This document shows positions 15,415-19,416 of a stretch of DNA of 19,416 nt, one piece after another. The position numbers and the translations under genes are program-made. The stretch comes from Actinomycetes bacterium (GTDB lineage: Bacteria; Actinomycetota; Actinomycetes; Nanopelagicales; Nanopelagicaceae): positions 1 to 19,416 of the forward strand of contig BJFZ01000023.1 of NCBI GenBank assembly GCA_014190175.1, read 5' to 3'. Within the stretch, counting starts at the first letter, position 1, and each line of letters opens with the position of its first letter. The notes under the pieces are model-generated. The model was not told the DNA's origin and made no database searches. It was given only the letters and a program-made list of their open reading frames with translations.

Positions 15415-16371
15415 TTAGGAACCTGGGTTGTGCTCTGGTTCGAATATATTTTCAGATTTTGCGAAACCATGCTTGTCAAGTATTCGACCAATCACACCAT
15501 GCATGATCAATTCACTAAGTGCTCGTGAATATGCCATGTTGAGTGTGCAGTCTTGGAAACGAACACCGTAACGAGCATAGTTTGCCCACACATCGTCAGG
15601 AACATCTTTCAATCCCTTAACGATTTGTACAGGTGCCGATGGGTTTTCATTTATAAACACTACGCTTGATGGTTCGTCCTCGACTACTACGTCAACACGA
15701 CCAGCTGCAAGTGCGGCAAATTCCAATGCTGAGTTTGTGAACTGACTCACATCAGCAATCTTGGCATCTTTGACCCATGCTGCGGCTTGTGATCCGGCAA
15801 TAACGCCTACTTTGATTCCAGACTTCTTTAAATCCGCCCAAGCTTTAATTCCCTTGGGGTTTCCCTTTGCTGCCACAACAACAGTGGCATACCACCACGC
15901 TGGTGCTGTGAAGGCAAAGTTCTTATAGCGTCCTGGGTTACCGTGAATATTTCCACCAATAACATCGATCTTTTTTGAAAGAAGACTTGGAACCATTTCT
16001 GGCCATTGGAGTATCACAGACTTAACGTTTGTTATGCCGAGATATTTAAAGACTGCCATATTTATGTCCCAATCGATGCCAGTAGTCTCGGCACCAGATT
16101 GAATATTAAAGAATGGAATTCCTTGGTAGATTCCAAGTTTTATCCCATTTCTAAGCGCTCTGCTTAGCGAGGTATCGTTGCAGGCCATATCTGGACTTGA
16201 GTTTGCCTCAACAACCCAACCAAGTTTTTTAAAGTACTCTTTATCAGGCTGAATTGGCGCTTGGCCATTTGTAGCAGCCTGCGCGATCATAGGTGAAAGC
16301 CCGATTACTAGACTCAAAGCTGCCAATCCAATTATCGTGCGTTTAGATTTATTTTTAAGAAACGTTTTCAT
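15415..16371 (-). CDS. Polar amino-acid-type ABC transporter substrate-binding protein (SBP_bac_3 family)
   Basis: 318 residues from ATG 16371, chosen over a TTG at 16428 because it gives a clean Sec signal: basic start (KTFLKNKSKR), hydrophobic core about 12-29 and a likely AQA cleavage near residue 32. There is no lipobox. The mature protein follows family 3 order: first ligand strand LGIYQGIPFF, GIDWDINMAVFKYL, a PGR motif whose Arg may bind a carboxylate, and GRVDVVVEDEP with the Asp that often binds an amine. Ligand probably carries a carboxylate, an amino acid or other small acid; downstream dehydratase and SDR make a sugar acid or unusual amino compound possible. First gene of its operon. 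Confidence 0.88.
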   Translation of the reverse strand: MKTFLKNKSKRTIIGLAALSLVIGLSPMIAQAATNGQAPIQPDKEYFKKLGWVVEANSSPDMACNDTSLSRALRNGIKLGIYQGIPFFNIQSGAETTGIDWDINMAVFKYLGITNVKSVILQWPEMVPSLLSKKIDVIGGNIHGNPGRYKNFAFTAPAWWYATVVVAAKGNPKGIKAWADLKKSGIKVGVIAGSQAAAWVKDAKIADVSQFTNSALEFAALAAGRVDVVVEDEPSSVVFINENPSAPVQIVKGLKDVPDDVWANYARYGVRFQDCTLNMAYSRALSELIMHGVIGRILDKHGFAKSENIFEPEHNPGS

Positions 16372-16495
16372 TCTTAAGGCCTCTCTTCCCTTTTGTGTAG
16401 AGTTAGATTTAAGGAGTAATCTCCTCAATGAGTCACAAGAGACCCATTTTCAATCATGATTAATTCACAGCAAACTGTGCACTAAGTCACCTTTT

Positions 16496-16524
16496 ATGTT
16501 ATTGAAGGGTCTGAAAGTTGTCAA
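16496..16524 (-). promoter_or_regulatory. Predicted sigma-70-type promoter of the polar ABC transporter operon
   Basis: On the - strand: -35 TTGACA (16524-16519, perfect), 17-nt spacer, -10 TAACAT (16501-16496). Start near 16489 gives a leader of about 118 nt before ATG 16371. Within the leader lie the palindrome AATCATGATT (16452-16461) and an AGGAG-TAAT-CTCCT hairpin (16412-16425), possible regulatory elements. Confidence 0.6.
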
Positions 16525-16897
16525 GGGCTCTGGTGCTTGTTTTTCAGGATCGAGGGGCAGGCCAAATGGTGTCTAAAGGATTAAAGCCCACTTTGGGACG
16601 TAAACAATGAATCTTGCAAGGAGGCCGGGGAGTAGAGGCAAAGGGCTTTTCAGAGGCTGCAGATCACCTCAAAACCAAGTAACTCCAAAACTTAGCGCAC
16701 CACCCAAACTCCCCGGTGATTTAAGAGTTAACGGATAGTGACAATCTGAGCGTGTTTAAAGAAATAATAGACGGGAAAAAGAGCTTTTCCAAGGGGAAAA
16801 TAGGTTAACCCTCCTGACTTTACTGCTTCTACTGATACCCTACGTCTAACAATTGCCAGACCTTCCTGACTTTTTACCCCCAGGAGGCGAGATCTCT
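16525..16897. other. Non-coding stretch with inverted and direct repeats
   Basis: No convincing gene. CCGGGGAGT (16625-16633) pairs perfectly with ACTCCCCGG (16708-16716) around a 74-nt loop. AAAGCCC (16583-16589) pairs with GGGCTTT (16643-16649), GGAAAA and TTTTCC flank a 5-nt loop near 16775-16792, and TCCTGACTTT occurs twice (16812-16821 and 16864-16873). A + strand frame through about 16560-16691 looks protein-like (ending GFSEAADHLKTK) but is broken by TGA at about 16607-16609. It may hold a decayed gene or a structured RNA. Confidence 0.35.
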
Positions 16898-16923
16898 ATG
16901 ATGAAGCTACTGCTTGAATATTG

Positions 16924-17133
16924 ATGACTTTCCTGCAGTTACAAGCATGGTTATTGGGGCATAAATGTCAGGATTCAATAGAAGAAGTTGCAGTGGGTAG
17001 GAAAAAGTATTTCAAAATGCCAGAGGGTTTTTTTAATTCTACTAAAGAGGAACAATCAAAGTTTATTGAAAAGGTCGTTGCCCCACGAACTCTCCAGGCC
17101 CTTCATAAACATCAGATGTTGTCTCTCTTGTGA
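16924..17133 (+). CDS. Small hypothetical ORF, doubtful
   Basis: 69 codons from ATG 16924, no recognised domain; residues are mixed, with a polar, Lys/Glu-rich middle (NSTKEEQSKFIEKVV). It is preceded by an 8-codon ORF (ATG 16898 to TGA 16922-16924) that has a perfect AGGAGG at 16882-16887, and the two overlap in TGATG, an arrangement that allows translational coupling. It ends 10 bp before the convergent oxidoreductase gene. It could be a real small protein, the tail of a broken gene, or chance. Nothing in it indicates function. Confidence 0.25.
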   Translation: MTFLQLQAWLLGHKCQDSIEEVAVGRKKYFKMPEGFFNSTKEEQSKFIEKVVAPRTLQALHKHQMLSLL

Positions 17134-17143
17134 ACTGAGTTTA

Positions 17144-18094
17144 TCAACTCTGTGCGAACTTCTTTACCTCATCTAGAAGCCTCATGACATCTAAGGACTC
17201 TTGGATCGGCAAGATCCAACCATCTCGTCCGAGAGTTTGTGCGGCAAATCCATCCACCATCAATTGATAGGCATCCACTGCCTCAAACTCCTCGGTGTGA
17301 TCTCCTATGGCCAGCGTGCTTTTCTCTCGCCACGAGGAGAATGCCTGACTGTGGGCAAAGTTGATACTGCTTGCAGTTCCCAAGACAGAGATCTGCTGCT
17401 TACTGGGCATCTCAAAGGAGCTCAAAGCATTCAGCTTTGCTCCTTGACTTGATGTGGCAACTATCTCTGTCGTTAGATCCACACCGGCAGGGCTCATGTT
17501 CTGCTTTACCGATGTGATCTTTATATCAAAAGTGGCATCAGATAAGGCGCGCCAGAGATGGATTTCATAGAGCCCCACATCGAGTAGAGCCCCACCACCC
17601 ATTGCTGGGTCACCGCGATAGTTCTCACTCATATCGGTATTGAATGTGAAGCAGGAGTCGACCTGCACTATATGCCCCAGATCACCGGAGTTTGTGAGTT
17701 CAACCGCGCGAATAAAGCGGGGATGCCATCTGGTCCAAACCGCCTCTACTAATAACTTTCCACTTATTCGTGCAGCATCTGCCATCAACTTCGCCTCTGC
17801 ATGCGTGCTCGCTAATGGTTTCTCACAGAGAACATGCTTACCAGCCTGCAGCGCCTTGATTGCCCATTCGGCATGCTGGTGATTGGCTAATGAAATATAG
17901 ACAGCATCAACATCTGGATCTGCGATGAGATCGCCATAACTTGCATGGACTTTAGTTGGTGAAAGTGCCTGCGAGCGATTGGTATCCCGACTTGCTACCG
18001 CATAGAGAGAAGAGGTCAATGAGTTATGAACCGCGGGGGCAAGAGCCCTCGTTGCAATATTGCCTGCCCCGATGAAGCCCCAGCGCAGCATCAT
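17144..18094 (-). CDS. Gfo/Idh/MocA-family oxidoreductase (dihydrodiol-dehydrogenase-like)
   Basis: 316 residues. Rossmann motif GFIGAGNIA (6-14), CEKP (90-93) with Lys92, then GGGALLDVGLYEI (167-179) with Asp172 and Tyr176 where many relatives have His, a pattern common in the trans-dihydrodiol/xylose-dehydrogenase-like branch of the family. EAVWTRWHPR (117-126) is also typical of that branch. Expected to oxidise or reduce a sugar-like substrate with NAD(P). Starts at ATG 18094 in an ATGA overlap with the upstream oxidoreductase; a second ATG follows at once. Base composition is richer in G+C than regions 1-4. Confidence 0.9.
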   Translation of the reverse strand: MMLRWGFIGAGNIATRALAPAVHNSLTSSLYAVASRDTNRSQALSPTKVHASYGDLIADPDVDAVYISLANHQHAEWAIKALQAGKHVLCEKPLASTHAEAKLMADAARISGKLLVEAVWTRWHPRFIRAVELTNSGDLGHIVQVDSCFTFNTDMSENYRGDPAMGGGALLDVGLYEIHLWRALSDATFDIKITSVKQNMSPAGVDLTTEIVATSSQGAKLNALSSFEMPSKQQISVLGTASSINFAHSQAFSSWREKSTLAIGDHTEEFEAVDAYQLMVDGFAAQTLGRDGWILPIQESLDVMRLLDEVKKFAQS

Positions 18095-19119
18095 ATGCGC
18101 AGTAGTACTGGTGTTACTGGCAGACCATTGTTGAGTGCAGAGCTCTCGGCCGCTGCCATGATGGCAACGACATCTCTGGACTGCTGGGCCTGTACGGACA
18201 TCGGAAGCTGATCGGTGAGGTGATCAGATAGAGATGCATGGAAGGCGTACGGGCGTGCCTCTACATACTCGGCGATGTAGGCCTCACCTTGATTGTCATA
18301 GACAGAGATAATCGCTGGCAAATCGGCAACTGCGCCATCACCACTTGTGTCCCAATCACCAACGATGGCGCCCTTTGTCCCAAGGATATAAAACTTCGGT
18401 TTACGAGCGGCCGATAAATCTGAGTTGATGAAGCTGGCCTGCACACCATCTTTGAAGTTGATGATCACTTGAGCATGATCTGCATTTGTGATGTGATCCC
18501 ATACTCTTTTTTGATTCAGACCAGTGACAAAGTCAATCTGACCCGGCAGGATCGAGAGGATCTGATCGATAAAGTGGCTACCCCAATCAAATATCGCACC
18601 ACCTGATATCAATGCATCAGAGTGCCAAAAGCTACATGGCTTTGAATATCCTCCGACAAAGCTCTCATAGGAAAATACATCACCGATCTCACCAGAGTCG
18701 ATGAGCGCCTTTATGGTCAAAAAATCCTGATCAAAGCGGCGGTTTTGATAGACGACTAAGACGCGCGCTGCATCAGATGCCAACTGCATCAACTCATCAC
18801 ACTCATCTGCCGTAAGGGCCATCGGCTTTTCCAGAACGACGTGCAGACCTAGGGCAAGGGCTTTTTTCGCCCATGAGTAATGGCTATTCGGTGGTGTCGA
18901 GACGATGACCACATCTATCTGGCCAGATTCGAGCATGGCATCTGCATCACTAAAAGGGAGTGCATCGGGGCAGATCTCAAGGGCGGCTTCAATACGTGCT
19001 GGGTTCATGTCACAGACTGCAGCGACTATGAGTCCTGCAGATGACTCAACTGCCCTTGCATGCTCATCACCAATTGCGCCATAGGCCAAAAGACCGACCC
19101 GAAACCTCTGTGCTGACAC
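18091..19119 (-). CDS. Gfo/Idh/MocA-family oxidoreductase
   Basis: 342 residues. Nucleotide-binding turn LAYGAIG (11-17), where the first glycine of G-x-G-x-x-G is Ala12, LEKP (96-99), and the canonical second motif GGAIFDWGSHFIDQ with Asp178, His182 and Asp185. It is therefore a standard sugar or inositol-type dehydrogenase, distinct from its partner downstream. Start is GTG 19119 with AAGGGG seven bases upstream. The two genes overlap by 4 nt and should be cotranslated, perhaps acting in sequence (oxidation then reduction) or as a heteromer. Substrate unknown. Confidence 0.9.
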   Translation of the reverse strand: MSAQRFRVGLLAYGAIGDEHARAVESSAGLIVAAVCDMNPARIEAALEICPDALPFSDADAMLESGQIDVVIVSTPPNSHYSWAKKALALGLHVVLEKPMALTADECDELMQLASDAARVLVVYQNRRFDQDFLTIKALIDSGEIGDVFSYESFVGGYSKPCSFWHSDALISGGAIFDWGSHFIDQILSILPGQIDFVTGLNQKRVWDHITNADHAQVIINFKDGVQASFINSDLSAARKPKFYILGTKGAIVGDWDTSGDGAVADLPAIISVYDNQGEAYIAEYVEARPYAFHASLSDHLTDQLPMSVQAQQSRDVVAIMAAAESSALNNGLPVTPVLLRI

Positions 19120-19209
19120 GTACTAACCCCTTACATTGGTAAGTAGTGTAACTGTGGCACGGTCACACAGCACACCAGCCCCGTGTGAACGTAATTTCCT
19201 GGTAAGCCC

Positions 19210-19215
19210 TATAAG
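19210..19215 (+). promoter_or_regulatory. Possible -10 box for the small CDGSH-like gene
   Basis: TATAAG, about 33 nt upstream of ATG 19249, with no good -35 match. It lies between GGTAAG (19201-19206) and CTTACC (19226-19231), a perfect 6-bp inverted repeat with 19-nt spacing that could be an operator; GGTAAG also occurs at 19138-19143. A second inverted repeat, TCACAC/GTGTGA, lies in about 19163-19188. Confidence 0.3.
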
Positions 19216-19248
19216 ATTCCACCCACTTACCGAGAAAAGAGAGTTGTC

Positions 19249-19398
19249 ATGGGCGCCTGCCAATGCGGATACACCACAGATCCAGAGAAGAATTGCAATG
19301 GAACACATAAAGTCGTTGCCGCTGTAAAGGCAGATATCGCCGAGAAGCTTGAAGCTAATGGCTTTCCTCACGCCTCTGAGTTTGTGAAGAACAACTAA
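19249..19398 (+). CDS. Small protein with CDGSH-like iron-sulfur motif
   Basis: 49 residues, complete ATG to TAA. The N-terminal half has Cys4-x-Cys6, Thr9, Pro12, Cys16, Asn17-Gly18-Thr19-His20. This matches the CDGSH-type order (C-x-C, S/T, P, C-D-G-x-H), which binds a [2Fe-2S] cluster with three Cys and one His, except that Asp is Asn and the middle spacing is nine residues rather than the eight of mitoNEET. The C-terminal half is a predicted amphipathic helix (KVVAAVKADIAEKLEANG). Role could be electron transfer or iron-sulfur handling. Weak SD (AAGAGAG). Divergent from the oxidoreductase pair, 129 bp away. Confidence 0.7.
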   Translation: MGACQCGYTTDPEKNCNGTHKVVAAVKADIAEKLEANGFPHASEFVKNN

Positions 19399-19416
19399 GC
19401 CACTTCACAAATAATC

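Noticed and set aside
17137..17150. GAGTT-TATC-AACTC hairpin at the end of the oxidoreductase gene
   Set aside because: Only 5 bp, overlaps the stop codon and has no T-run.
19123..19371. 82-codon - strand ORF at the right edge
   Set aside because: Overlaps the CDGSH-like gene, whose Cys/His motif is far more convincing.
1..19416. tRNA, rRNA, CRISPR array, transposase, integrase or replication origin
   Set aside because: Looked for on both strands by eye; no recognisable example found.

Overview
This is a bacterial carbohydrate- and sugar-acid-catabolism region. It carries three ABC-type uptake systems, complete or partial, packed with mutarotases, oxidoreductases, dehydratases and aldolases. 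Genes are dense, with many 4-nt stop/start overlaps (ATGA, GTGA, TTGA), and GTG/TTG starts are common. The central part is AT-rich. The compact style, high-affinity sugar uptake and moderate-to-low GC would fit a streamlined aquatic actinobacterium, possibly the freshwater acI/Nanopelagicales type. That is a guess from style only; no marker gene in the window settles it.

Region 1 (1-4941, + strand) is one operon running in from the left edge: the end of a sugar-binding protein, a two-domain RbsA/MglA-type ATPase, an L-rhamnose-mutarotase-family protein, an SDR dehydrogenase, a PfkB sugar kinase and a DeoC-family aldolase. No permease for this transporter lies in the window. A DapA-family aldolase/dehydratase (4952-5854, - strand) converges on the operon with a 10-bp gap.

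Region 2 (5855-6342) is a 488-bp divergent control region. It has a good promoter for each side and, between them, a nested inverted-repeat structure: a 19-bp imperfect stem enclosing a 9-bp stem and a 6-bp pairing of pseudoknot topology. It lies outside both predicted 5' UTRs of the main promoters and is the most unexplained element here.

Region 3 (6343-11750, + strand) is a second complete sugar operon: lipoprotein binding protein, single-domain ATPase, RbsC-type permease, second mutarotase-family protein, Gfo/Idh/MocA oxidoreductase and enolase-superfamily dehydratase.

Region 4 (16524 down to 11832, - strand) is a polar-amino-acid-type ABC transporter (binding protein, permease, ATPase) followed by a second enolase-superfamily dehydratase and an SDR. 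A perfect 16-bp stem lies between binding protein and permease and probably tunes their ratio.

Region 5 (16525-17143) is mostly non-coding, with inverted and direct repeats and a doubtful 69-codon ORF. Region 6 (17144-19119, - strand) holds two overlapping Gfo/Idh/MocA oxidoreductases with visibly higher GC. A 49-codon gene at the right edge, divergent from them, encodes a CDGSH-like iron-sulfur motif.

Taken together, regions 1-4 look like import of one or more (deoxy)sugars or sugar acids, anomer interconversion, oxidation to lactone/aldonate, dehydration to 2-keto-3-deoxy acids, then either oxidation or aldol cleavage, with a separate phosphorylating branch (PfkB kinase plus DeoC-like aldolase). 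The exact substrates cannot be read from the sequence. No transcription regulator and no lactonase is encoded in the window.
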